NCBI RefSeq assembly: GCF_000308715.1
Contig: NZ_BAGH01000313.1
Location: 1 to 60,576, forward strand
DNA length: 60,576 nucleotides
Reading direction: 5' to 3'
DNA from: Nocardia tenerifensis NBRC 101015
GTDB taxonomy: Bacteria > Actinomycetota > Actinomycetes > Mycobacteriales > Mycobacteriaceae
This document shows positions 52,250-60,576 of the stretch, piece after piece (the stretch's first letter is position 1; every line of letters starts with the position of its first letter). Made by a program: the position numbers and the translations under genes. The notes under the pieces were generated by a model that had not been told where the DNA came from, made no database searches, and saw nothing but the letters and a program-made list of their open reading frames with translations.

Positions 52250-52947
52250 GGGCGCATCCCCGCGCATGTGAGGCAGACGCTCGCGGAGACAACACCAAAG
52301 TCTCTAGGCAAGGGCGCATCCCCGCGCACGCGGGGGCGGACGTCGAGCAAATCGACTCACGTACAACTATGCCGGGTGCATCCCCGCGCGCGGGGCGGAC
52401 CGACGCCGCACGCCGAGCCCTGCAATCGGGATTGGGCGCATCCCCGCGCGCGCGGGGCGGACACCGTCCCGGAGCCGATGGCGGTGTAGGTGCCGGGAGC
52501 ATCCCCGCGCGCGGGGCGGACATGGTCACAATGGTTTTCGTCGTCGCCGAGATGGGCGCATCCCCGCGCGCGGGGCGGACTGGGACTTGCTGGGGTCCGG
52601 CACCCCGGAAGAGGGCGCATCCCCGCGCGTGCGGGGATGCGCCCTCCACGAACCCGACCACGTCGTCGGATTCGTCGTCCGGCCCGCGCGTGCGGGAATG
52701 CGCCCCGGCAAGCGTGAAGAAGGACGGCCCGTCTCGGGTCGGCCCCGCGCGTGCGGGGATGCGCCCTTCAACCCCCCGGTGAAGCGATGCCAGCCTCCGT
52801 CCGCCCCGCGCGTGCGGGGATGCGCCCCCGTCCACATCAGCCCTGCCCACGCTGTCACGTCCGCCCTGCGCGTGCAGGGATACGTTTGGCAGCGGCGTCG
52901 GCACGGCGCGGACCTTCAGTCCGCCGCACGTGCCGGGCATGCACTAG
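52250..52947. CRISPR. Head-to-head (bidirectional) type I-E-like CRISPR array, 12 repeats
   Basis: Twelve repeats at about 61-bp spacing with 11 different spacers of 31-33 bp. Repeats 1-6 (52250, 52312, 52374, 52434, 52495, 52554) read GGGCGCATCCCCGCGC...GGGGCGGAC. Repeats 8-12 (52677, 52738, 52799, 52859, 52919) are the reverse complement, GTCCGCCCCGCGCGTGCGGG..., matching the orientation of the E. coli I-E repeat. Repeat 7 (52613-52644) is a palindromic hybrid of the two. Repeats at both outer ends (1, 11, 12) are degenerate, as expected at leader-distal ends, placing both lost leaders at the centre. No leader and no cas gene is in the window. Open frames across this region are artefacts. 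Confidence 0.9.
52613..52644. repeat. Central palindromic hybrid CRISPR repeat
   Basis: A 14-base arm GGGCGCATCCCCGC and its exact complement flank a 4-base centre, and the two bases on each side extend the symmetry. The left half equals the left-half repeats and the right half equals the right-half repeats. It marks the point where the array changes direction. Confidence 0.9.
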
Positions 52948-53057
52948 CAGGGTCCGATGCCTTCGAATATCGGAGTCCGCCCGTGCGTGGGCGTGTCGGT
53001 TCGTCGTGTCGATTTTCCGTGCGCACGGCCATACCCGGGCGTTCAGCGCAGTGACAT

Positions 53058-53095
53058 AGAAAACCGGCCCGGAACTGTGGGTTCCGGGCCGGTTT
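53058..53095. terminator. Intrinsic terminator after tRNA-Met
   Basis: A perfect 15-bp stem (AAACCGGCCCGGAAC and its complement, 53061-53075/53081-53095) with a 5-base loop. On the minus strand the stem is followed by TTTTCT, so it ends the tRNA transcript. Confidence 0.85.
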
Positions 53096-53100
53096 CGTTG

Positions 53101-53174
53101 TAGCGGGGACAGGATTTGAACCTGCGACCTCTGGGTTATGAGCCCAGCGAGCTACCGAGCTGCTCCACCCCGCG
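53101..53174 (-). tRNA. Initiator tRNA-Met (CAT)
   Basis: The minus strand folds as a complete tRNA: acceptor CGCGGGG, D arm GAGCAGCTCGGTAGCTC, anticodon arm CTGGGCTCATAACCCAG with CAT anticodon, and T arm GCAGGTTCAAATCCTGT. Three G-C pairs next to the anticodon loop and an unpaired position 1:72 (C-T) mark it as the initiator form. CCA is not encoded. A perfect terminator follows. Confidence 0.95.
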
Positions 53175-53422
53175 TCGGTGAATACAACATTACACACGGG
53201 TTAGCTTTCTCGCCAAATCGCCTGGTGAGGAGGGTTTTGCGTGCTTGGCGCGCCGGGTTTGCGGTCGGCTTCCGGCCTGCGAATCGTAGGGCGGGCAGTG
53301 GGCGACAGCGTTCAACCGGTAGATGACGTTCGTTCCGTCCGCCGGAGCCAGCGAGTCTGGAGTTCGGAGTGGCCGATGAGCGGGCAAATCAGGCAAACGC
53401 GACCCTGAGCAAGTGTTTAAAC
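53175..53422. other. Intergenic region between tRNA-Met and the rpf regulatory region
   Basis: No gene or recognised element is seen; the tRNA promoter must lie here on the minus strand. Confidence 0.4.
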
Positions 53423-53436
53423 GTGATCTGGATCAC
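53423..53436. promoter_or_regulatory. CRP-like binding site upstream of rpf
   Basis: GTGA-N6-TCAC, an exact match to the CRP core. It lies 34 bp before a TATAAC -10 box. Mycobacterial CRP is known to control rpfA, which makes a functional site plausible. Confidence 0.6.
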
Positions 53437-53451
53437 TATATCGTAGTGATC
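53431..53451. promoter_or_regulatory. Perfect 8-5-8 palindrome overlapping the CRP-like site
   Basis: GATCACTA-N5-TAGTGATC, perfect in both arms; its left arm shares the TCAC half of the CRP-like site. It could be a second regulator's operator or a second CRP-family site. Confidence 0.5.
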
Positions 53452-53463
53452 TCGAGCACATAA

Positions 53464-54303
<840 letters not shown>

Positions 54304-54319
54304 TCGACCTGCGATACCG

Positions 54320-54357
54320 AACGGCGCCGCTGTCCCCCACTGGATAGCGGCGCCGTT
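54320..54357 (+). terminator. Intrinsic terminator of rpf
   Basis: A perfect 12-bp stem (AACGGCGCCGCT and complement, 54320-54331/54346-54357) with a 14-base loop, followed by TTTCGTT. It lies 17 bp after the rpf stop. Confidence 0.75.
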
Positions 54358-54455
54358 TCGTTCGCGCGCACATACCACTTCGGTGTCGGAACGGTTTTAC
54401 CAACAATTGCCTGACACCTACGCCGGAGAATAGCGAATACCCTTCGCCGTAAAGA

Positions 54456-54487
54456 AATACGCCGCCATCCGAAGATGGCGGCGTATT
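54456..54487. terminator. Intrinsic terminator of the UPF0182 gene
   Basis: A perfect 14-bp stem (AATACGCCGCCATC and complement) closed by a CGAA tetraloop. On the minus strand it lies 21 bp after the UPF0182 stop and is followed by TTTCTTTA. Confidence 0.8.
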
Positions 54488-54507
54488 CCGTTTGCTACCC
54501 GACGCTA

Positions 54508-57500
54508 CTAACGCCCCGCGTCCTGATACGCCTTGACCGCCGCATCCAGCTCATCGAGCGCTCGACCGAAGTCCTGGAAGTTGCCCGTGCGCATGGCATT
54601 ACGCACGGCGTCGATCTTCTTGTTCAGCTCCGCGGCCGCGGCGTCCTTGGCCGCGGACGAACCGGACGGCGGCGGGGTGCCGGTGTTCGGCGGCGGGGTG
54701 GTGCCTGCGTTCGGCGGCGGAGTGCCCTGATCGACGGGCGGGGGCACGCTGCCCGGACGCGGTCGCGTACCCGAGTCGCCACCGAAAGGCGTTGCCAGCG
54801 CGCCACTTCCGGGTAGCACCTGGTTCAGCGCCTCGGCCAGGGTGGAGGCGTAGCCGACCTTCACGCTGCCCGCGTCGTCCCGATAACTGACCAGCACGCG
54901 CAGTAGCTGCGGGAAGGTCGCGGTGTTGGCCCCGGTATTGCGTTCGTTGTAAAACGGCTCCACATAAAGGATCCCGCCGTCGGCGATGGGCAGCGTCAGC
55001 AGGTTGCCGTATTTGATCTTGTTAGAGTTGGACAGCAGGGTCTTCTCCCGGGAGACCTCGGGCGCCGTCGTCATCCGGTTCTGGGTCTGCTGCGGGCCCA
55101 GTGTCTGCGTGTCGGTCGGCAATCGCAGAATCGTGAATTTGCCGTAGTCCTCGGGGTCCGACCGCACCGAGATGTACGCCGAGAGGAACTGGCGGTTGTA
55201 GCCGACCATCGCGCTGGTCAGATTGAAGATCGGCTTCTTGCCGCCCTTCGGGTCACCGAGCAGCACGTAGTACGGCGGCTGGTTGGCGGGCGCTCCACCG
55301 TCGATGGTCGGGTCGGCCGCGACCGACCAGAAGGCGTTGTTGGTGAAGAACTCTCGCGGATCGTCGACGTGGTACTTGGTCAACATCTCGCGCTGCACCT
55401 TGAACAGGTCTTCCGGATAACGGAAGTGCGCCCGCAGCTCGGGGGTGATCTCGCTCTCCGGCTTCACCGCACCGGGGAACACGCCGCGCCAGGCCTTGAG
55501 CACCGGATCCTTGGAGTCCACCTCGTACAGCGTCACGGTGCCGTCGTAAGCGTCCACGGTGGCCTTCACCGAGTTGCGGATGTAGCTGACCTGCTTGCGC
55601 GGGAGCAGCCGGCCGGTCTTCTTGTCGATGCTGTCCTCGACGCCCTCGAGCGAGGTCTTCTGCGCGTACGGGTAGTTGTCGAGGGTGGTGTAGGCGTCGA
55701 CGATCCACTGGATCCGGCCGTTGACGACCGCCGGGTAGGCGTTGCCGTCGGTGGTCAGCCAGGGGGCCACCTTCTGCACCCGCTCGCGCGGCGCGCGGTT
55801 GAAGATGATCTTCGAGTTGTCGCTGATGGCCGAGGAGAACAGGATGTTGCGCTCGGCGTACTTGGCGGCGAAGGCGAGCCGGTTGAACCAGTTGCCGATC
55901 GGCACGCCGCCCTTGCCGTTGTAGGTGAACTGCGCTGTGTCGGAGTCGTATTCGCGGGCGCGCTGGCCGTCCTTCGCGCCGACGATCGCGTAGTCCGGGC
56001 TGGCCTGCGAGATCACCTCGCCGAAGTAGATGCGCGGCTGGTCGACCTTGATCCGCTGCTTGTCCGGCGGCGTGAACAGGTCGCTGACCATGAAGATCGG
56101 GTAGCCGCTGTCGCTGCTGCCGCCGGTGGCGTTCGGGTCGTCGGACTGCGGCTTGTTGACGCGGTTGGCCGGCGCGGCGACGAAGCCGTTGCCGTGGGTG
56201 TAGACGGTGTGCTGGTTGATCCAGTCCTTCTGGTTACCGCTCAACGCGGCGGGCGAGAGTTCGCGCGCGGCGACGATGTAGTCCTGCACGTCGCCGTCGA
56301 GGTTGTACCGGTCGATGTCCAGCGACTCCGGGAACCCGTAGAAGTTCTTGAGCTGCCGCAGCTGAGTGAAGGTGGGCGAGAGGATATTCGGGTCGAGCAG
56401 GCGGGCATTGCCGATCGTCGCCGCGTCGACCGGGACCTCGAGCGGGCTCTTCTTGCTCTCGCCCTTGTAGTCCTGGTACGTGATCTTGTCGTCGGTGATG
56501 CCGAACGCCTGCCTGGTGGCGGCGATATTGCGCTGGATGTACTCGCTCTCCTTGTCCGCCGCGTTCGGGCGCACCGAGAACTGCTCGACGACCAGCGGCC
56601 ACACCGCGCCGACCAGCACCGAGGACAGCACGAGCAGCGCAGCCGCCATGGCGGGCACCCGCAGATCGCGCAGCACGATGCCGGCGAAGAAGGCGAGCGC
56701 GCAGATCACCGCGATGGACAGCAGGATGAGCTTGGCGGGCAATACCGCGTTGATATCGGTGAAGGAGCCGCCGGTGAAGGTGGGCTCCTTACGGCTGCTC
56801 ATCAACAGCTCGTAGCGATCGAACCAGTACGCGATCGCCTTGAGCAGCACGAAAAGCCCGGCGAGCACGGCCAATTGGATGCGCGCCGCGCGGGTGAGCG
56901 TGCCCTCCCGCCCGCTGAGCCGCAGGCCGCCGAAGACATAGTGGGTGACCAGGCTGGCGAAGAAGGCGATGACCACCGCGACGAACAGCCAGTTCAGGAT
57001 CATCCGGTAGAACGGCAGCTCGAAGGCGTAGAAGCCGACGTCGAGATGGAACTGCGGGTCCTGCTCGCCGAACGGGCTGCTGTTCGCGAACAGCTGCACG
57101 GTGACCCAATTCGACTGTGCCACCAGGCCGGACAGCAGACCGAGCAGCACGGGGATGCCGACACCGAACAGCCGCAGCCTGCTCATCACCGTGGTGCGGT
57201 AGCGCGCGATCGGATCGTTGGGCCCGGCCACCGGCACGAACACCGGCCGCGATCGATAGGCGAGCAGCAACGCGAGCCAGACGACGACGCCGACGAAGAG
57301 CGCGACGACGGCGAACAGCAGGATCCGCGTCCACAGCACGGTGAGATACACCCTGCGGAAACCGACCTCGCCGAACCACAACCAGTTGGTATAGGTGTCG
57401 GTGAGTCGAGGACCGAGCAGCAGCAGCGCCGCGAGGGCGATGGCCGCCAGCAGCAGTACGCGGCTGCGTCGGGAAAGCGAAGGTAAGCCGGTGGGGGGCC

Positions 57501-57510
57501 GCATGCCCAC
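54508..57510 (-). CDS. UPF0182 family membrane protein
   Basis: A 1000-residue conserved actinomycete protein of unknown function, homologous to mycobacterial Rv3193c and Rv0064. Seven predicted helices occupy the first 330 residues (RVLLLAAIALAALLLLGPRL), followed by a large extracellular domain (for example LDIDRYNLDGDVQDYIVAAR) and a C-terminal Pro/Gly/Thr linker and short helix. I chose GTG 57510, with GGAGAG upstream, giving VGMRPPTGLPSLSRRSR, which matches the mycobacterial start. It ends in a clear terminator. Confidence 0.9.
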   Translation of the reverse strand: MGMRPPTGLPSLSRRSRVLLLAAIALAALLLLGPRLTDTYTNWLWFGEVGFRRVYLTVLWTRILLFAVVALFVGVVVWLALLLAYRSRPVFVPVAGPNDPIARYRTTVMSRLRLFGVGIPVLLGLLSGLVAQSNWVTVQLFANSSPFGEQDPQFHLDVGFYAFELPFYRMILNWLFVAVVIAFFASLVTHYVFGGLRLSGREGTLTRAARIQLAVLAGLFVLLKAIAYWFDRYELLMSSRKEPTFTGGSFTDINAVLPAKLILLSIAVICALAFFAGIVLRDLRVPAMAAALLVLSSVLVGAVWPLVVEQFSVRPNAADKESEYIQRNIAATRQAFGITDDKITYQDYKGESKKSPLEVPVDAATIGNARLLDPNILSPTFTQLRQLKNFYGFPESLDIDRYNLDGDVQDYIVAARELSPAALSGNQKDWINQHTVYTHGNGFVAAPANRVNKPQSDDPNATGGSSDSGYPIFMVSDLFTPPDKQRIKVDQPRIYFGEVISQASPDYAIVGAKDGQRAREYDSDTAQFTYNGKGGVPIGNWFNRLAFAAKYAERNILFSSAISDNSKIIFNRAPRERVQKVAPWLTTDGNAYPAVVNGRIQWIVDAYTTLDNYPYAQKTSLEGVEDSIDKKTGRLLPRKQVSYIRNSVKATVDAYDGTVTLYEVDSKDPVLKAWRGVFPGAVKPESEITPELRAHFRYPEDLFKVQREMLTKYHVDDPREFFTNNAFWSVAADPTIDGGAPANQPPYYVLLGDPKGGKKPIFNLTSAMVGYNRQFLSAYISVRSDPEDYGKFTILRLPTDTQTLGPQQTQNRMTTAPEVSREKTLLSNSNKIKYGNLLTLPIADGGILYVEPFYNERNTGANTATFPQLLRVLVSYRDDAGSVKVGYASTLAEALNQVLPGSGALATPFGGDSGTRPRPGSVPPPVDQGTPPPNAGTTPPPNTGTPPPSGSSAAKDAAAAELNKKIDAVRNAMRTGNFQDFGRALDELDAAVKAYQDAGR

Positions 57511-57733
57511 GATGCCACTCTCCAAGGTCCGGCGGCCCTCGATCCGATACATCCGGGCGAGACGCCGCAGTCCGATGTTGCGGGTGGTCCTTTCGGACCC
57601 GTCGGCCCCACTCTACGGAATCGGACACCGATGACATGCTCAGCCTATTGTTCGACGCTCACAAACTTGTGCGCGAACGGTGAAGCAGCGGGTTTGTGGA
57701 TTGTCAGCGTGCATCGTTTGATTGGATGTCCCC

Positions 57734-58336
57734 GTGACCCCCGCAGATCTGCACGCCGAACTCGTCCTCGCCCGATCCGTCCGCGAGGTCGCCGAATTCG
57801 TCGACGCCGAGGGGTGGGGCAGACCGCCGCAGATGTTCGCGCTGGTGCCGACCGCCGAGCTGGTCGCGGCCCAGCCGGAGCTGGCCGACGAGGTCGACGA
57901 GGCGGCCGAGCTCACTCCCGTTGCGCAGGAAGTGTTTCCGGACGACATCACCGGCGGGTCGGTCGCGCTGGACGAGTTCCTCGCGACCACCAGCTGGCCG
58001 CCTGCTGTGCAGGGCTGCGTGCTGGTGCAGGAGATCGTGGTGTTGCCGCCGGACGCCGAGTCCACGCTGGACGAGGCGCTGGTGCCGCTGCTGGCCGATC
58101 ACGAGGCGGCCGACGCCGCCGCGCGCGCCGCGGCCGAGGCCCACCCGGAGCGGCGCGAGGCTCGCCTGTTCGCGGCGGTGCTGCGCGAGGGCGCGTCGCT
58201 GTGCCTGCTGCAGTTGCGGCCCGGCGATGACGAGGATGACTTCGGCGATCTCGACCTGCGCACCTACCCGAACCTCGCGCCCAACCTGATCGACGCGCTG
58301 CACGCGACGCTGGAGTGGTCCGGGCTCGACGACTGA
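57734..58336 (+). CDS. PPA1309-family protein
   Basis: A 200-residue soluble acidic protein widely conserved in actinomycetes, of unknown function. Typical segments are GRPPQMFALVPTAELVAAQP and LDEFLATTSWPPAVQGCVLV. The start GTG 57734 is preceded by an in-frame TTG at 57722. It sits between the UPF0182 and PDZ protease genes, as in relatives, and is convergent with the latter. Confidence 0.8.
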   Translation: MTPADLHAELVLARSVREVAEFVDAEGWGRPPQMFALVPTAELVAAQPELADEVDEAAELTPVAQEVFPDDITGGSVALDEFLATTSWPPAVQGCVLVQEIVVLPPDAESTLDEALVPLLADHEAADAAARAAAEAHPERREARLFAAVLREGASLCLLQLRPGDDEDDFGDLDLRTYPNLAPNLIDALHATLEWSGLDD

Positions 58337-58370
58337 GCGCCAGGCCGTACGCAGACCGAGGCGCAACGGC

Positions 58371-59396
58371 CTAGCCGCAGCCCACGGTCTGCTTGCCCGC
58401 GGTGAAGTCGTTCAGCGATTGCACCGCGCCCGTGAGGTTTTCGACCTTGATCAGGCGCAGCCCGTCGGGAGTGCGCTGCTTGGCCTCGTTGCAGTTGGCG
58501 GCGGGGACCAGGAAGGTCTCCGCGCCCGCGTCGCGCGCGGCCATCATCTTGTACTGGATGCCGCCGATCGGGCCGACCTTGCCGTCCTGATCGATGGTGC
58601 CGGTGCCCGCGACGAACTTGCCGCCGTCCAGCTCGCCGGGGGTGAGCTTGTCGATCAGCGCGAGGCTGAACATCAGCCCGGCCGAGGGGCCGCCGATATC
58701 GGCGAGGTTGAAGTCGACCTGCAGGGGAGGGCGCGCGCCCTCCCCCGGCGTCACGCCGAGGTAGCCCTTGTCCTTGTCGTCCGGCCGCGTGCCGAGGGTC
58801 ACCCGCACGGTCTCCTCGGCGTTGTCGCGGCGCACGCGCATGCTCAGTTCGGCGCCCGGTCGCTGCGACGACACGGCCGTGACCACGTCCTTGGGCGCGG
58901 TGATCGGGGCGTCGTTGATGCTGATGATCTCGTCGCCGGGCTTCAGCACGTCCTTGGCCGGGCCGTCCTCGGCCACCTTGCGCAGCAGCACGACGGTCGG
59001 CATGTTCAGGTAGTGCAGCGCCGCGACCTCGGCATTGCCCTCGGAATCCTTGAAGTCCTGCTGATTGGACTTGTCGATCTCGTCGCGCGACACGCCGGGC
59101 GGGTAGACCTCGGCGCGGGGCACGAGGCCGTGCTTGCCGCTGACCCAGAAGCCGAACGCCTCGAAGATGCTCAACCCGTCGCGCACCGACACGGTGGTCA
59201 TGTTGAGATGGCCGGAGGTGGGGTCCACCTCGGTGCCGCGGACGTCCACCACCTCTTTGCCGTCGACCTTGCCGAGGGTGTTGAAGGTGGGGCCCGGGCC
59301 GAGTGCGACGAACGGCACAGTGAGCACGGTGCCGAGCGCGCCGAGCACCAGCACCGGGATCAGAGCGGCCACCAGGGTCAGGATCCGACGATTCAC
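58371..59396 (-). CDS. PDZ domain Lon-like (S16) serine protease, membrane anchored
   Basis: A 341-residue homolog of Rv3194c. One N-terminal membrane helix (residues 3-28), a PDZ domain (about 125-205; LKPGDEIISINDAPI) and an S16 protease domain with the Ser-Lys dyad: Ser238 in DIGGPSAGLMF and Lys283 in GGIQYKMMAA. It should act outside the membrane, on unknown substrates. GTG 59396 gives VNRRILTLVAAL, matching the mycobacterial start. The longer frame to 59492 is not protein-like. Confidence 0.9.
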   Translation of the reverse strand: MNRRILTLVAALIPVLVLGALGTVLTVPFVALGPGPTFNTLGKVDGKEVVDVRGTEVDPTSGHLNMTTVSVRDGLSIFEAFGFWVSGKHGLVPRAEVYPPGVSRDEIDKSNQQDFKDSEGNAEVAALHYLNMPTVVLLRKVAEDGPAKDVLKPGDEIISINDAPITAPKDVVTAVSSQRPGAELSMRVRRDNAEETVRVTLGTRPDDKDKGYLGVTPGEGARPPLQVDFNLADIGGPSAGLMFSLALIDKLTPGELDGGKFVAGTGTIDQDGKVGPIGGIQYKMMAARDAGAETFLVPAANCNEAKQRTPDGLRLIKVENLTGAVQSLNDFTAGKQTVGCG

Positions 59397-59523
59397 CTGG
59401 ACCACAGTAGTGATGGCCGCCGCGACGGGGCGGCCGAGGCGGACATTCGGCGCTCGCGCGCGTCGGGCGGTTTCGCGCCGCGCGAACATCAACTGCCTGC
59501 ATTACACGCGTAACGTGAAGCCT

Positions 59524-60576
59524 ATGAGTGACGTCCCCTTCGGATTTTCGAACCGCGACGACGACGACCGCAAGCGCGGTGACGAGCCGGGCGGTCCCGA
59601 GTCGAACAACCCGTTCGGAGTGGGTGGACCAGGCGGCGGTTTCGATCCGTCGCAGCTCGGTCAGATGCTGACCTCGCTCGGTCAGATGCTCAGCGGCATG
59701 GGTCAGGGCATGGGACAGCCGGGCTCGGCGCAGGCAGGCCCGGTCAACTACGACGTCGCCAAGCGGCTGGCTCGTCAGCAGCTCGGCGCGAGCGTGACCC
59801 CGGTGTCGGCGAGCACGGCCAAGGCCGTCGCCGACGCCGCGCACCTCGCCGAGCTGTGGCTCGACGGCGCGACCACGCTGCCCGCGGGCGCGAGCAAGAC
59901 CGTCGCGTGGACCGCCAACGACTGGATCGAGGAGACCCTGTCCACCTGGCAGCGGCTCTGCGATCCGGTGGCCCAGCAGATCTCGGGCATGTGGACCGCG
60001 TCGCTGCCCGAGGAGGCCAAGGAGTTCGCGGCGCCGATGGTCGGCATGCTCGGCCAGATGGGCGGGCTCGCCTTCGGTTCGCAGCTCGGTCAGGCGCTGG
60101 GTCAGCTGGCCAAGGAGGTGCTGACCTCCACCGACATCGGCCTGCCGCTCGGCCCGTCCGGCACCGCCGCCCTGCTGCCCGCGGCGATCGCCGACTTCAG
60201 CGCGGGCCTCGAGCAGCCGGAGAGCGAGATCATGGTGTTCCTCGCCGCGCGCGAGGCGGCCCATCAGCGGCTGTTCGGTCACGTGCCGTGGCTGCGTCAG
60301 CAGGTGCTCGCCGCGGTCGAGGACTACGCGCGCGGCATCCGCATGGACTTCTCCGCGCTCGAGGAGGCCGCGCAGGGCATCGACCCGATGGCGCTGACCG
60401 ATCCGGGCAAGCTCGAGGAGATCCTGTCGCAGGGCGCGTTCGAGCCGCAGACCACGCCGGAGCAGAAGCAGGCGCTGGAACGGCTGGAGACGCTGCTCGC
60501 GCTGATCGAGGGCTGGGTCGAGGTCGTCGTGACCGACGCCGTCGGCGACCGGCTGCCCGGCGCGGGCGCGCTGGCC
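59524..60576 (+). CDS. Zincin-like metalloprotease/hydrolase (DUF2342), N-terminal part
   Basis: Partial gene running off the right edge, 351 codons visible; a homolog of Rv3195. It begins MSDVPFGFSNRDDDDRKR, followed by a Gly/Met-rich stretch (LTSLGQMLSGMGQGMGQPG), then the conserved domain with the metal-motif-like segment VFLAAREAAHQRLFGHVPWL. The function is unknown although annotated as a hydrolase in mycobacteria. It is divergent from the PDZ protease gene. Confidence 0.85.
   Translation, partial: MSDVPFGFSNRDDDDRKRGDEPGGPESNNPFGVGGPGGGFDPSQLGQMLTSLGQMLSGMGQGMGQPGSAQAGPVNYDVAKRLARQQLGASVTPVSASTAKAVADAAHLAELWLDGATTLPAGASKTVAWTANDWIEETLSTWQRLCDPVAQQISGMWTASLPEEAKEFAAPMVGMLGQMGGLAFGSQLGQALGQLAKEVLTSTDIGLPLGPSGTAALLPAAIADFSAGLEQPESEIMVFLAAREAAHQRLFGHVPWLRQQVLAAVEDYARGIRMDFSALEEAAQGIDPMALTDPGKLEEILSQGAFEPQTTPEQKQALERLETLLALIEGWVEVVVTDAVGDRLPGAGALA

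Noticed and set aside
52250..52905. Several open frames of 70-250 codons across 52.2-53 kb on both strands
   Set aside because: They read through CRISPR repeats and spacers; the repeated PRARG-type peptides come from the repeat itself.

Overview
The window is chromosomal DNA from a high-GC actinomycete. The best fit is Nocardia or a close Rhodococcus relative. Several gene orders match those known from mycobacteria: a UPF0182 membrane protein, a PPA1309-family protein, a PDZ/S16 protease and a zincin-like hydrolase at the right end (compare Rv3193c-Rv3195), a SigC-type sigma factor, and a CtpB-type copper ATPase convergent with an Rv0102-type CopD/CtaG membrane protein. No phage or insertion sequence was recognised.

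Layout, left to right. 1-2 kb: galactose use (galK and a sodium/solute symporter). 2.2-4.8 kb: a frameshifted small ORF, a membrane diguanylate cyclase and a low-complexity protein. 4.9-11 kb: a TetR regulator, a strong palindrome, then a tightly coupled operon of flavin monooxygenase, serine esterase, zinc alcohol dehydrogenase and acyl-CoA ligase that reads like a ketone-to-ester-to-acid pathway. 11-17 kb: an alpha/beta hydrolase with altered catalytic residues, a Cys-rich mini protein, a DoxX-like protein with thirteen 11-residue repeats, a STAS protein, and a siderophore/cobalamin-type ABC importer. 17-25.6 kb: a copper and respiration block (SigC, its zinc-finger membrane anti-sigma factor, copper ATPase, CopD/CtaG fusion, cytochrome oxidase subunit I). 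25.6-29.3 kb: methyltransferase, divergent PadR/deformylase, orphan histidine kinase.

29.4-40.4 kb holds what looks like a light-response module. A CarH/LitR-like B12-binding MerR regulator is divergent from a lipocalin gene followed by photolyase and a LmbE-type deacetylase. A 21-bp element, TTG-N9-TGCATCGTT (an 11-bp direct repeat), lies between the regulator and lipocalin, again downstream of the regulator, and a third time between a TIGR01777 epimerase and a SnoaL-like gene 5 kb away. Between these lie a frameshifted response regulator, a PAS hybrid kinase and a frameshifted GAF gene. 40.5-48.3 kb is ordinary: a NarL-type two-component pair, a secreted repeat protein, VOC, MFS, NmrA/TetR, trypsin-like protease, GNAT.

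48.4-53 kb is an accessory, probably defence-related stretch. A nucleoside-phosphorylase-like gene is translationally coupled to a four-TM protein, and the pair diverges from an NrtR-type NUDIX/winged-helix regulator across a perfect 8-5-8 palindrome. Immediately beyond is a type I-E-like CRISPR array of 12 repeats whose two halves run in opposite directions from one palindromic hybrid repeat, with no cas genes in the window. The array is followed by initiator tRNA-Met and an rpf gene with a CRP-like site and a long structured leader. The right end is conserved mycobacterial-type core.
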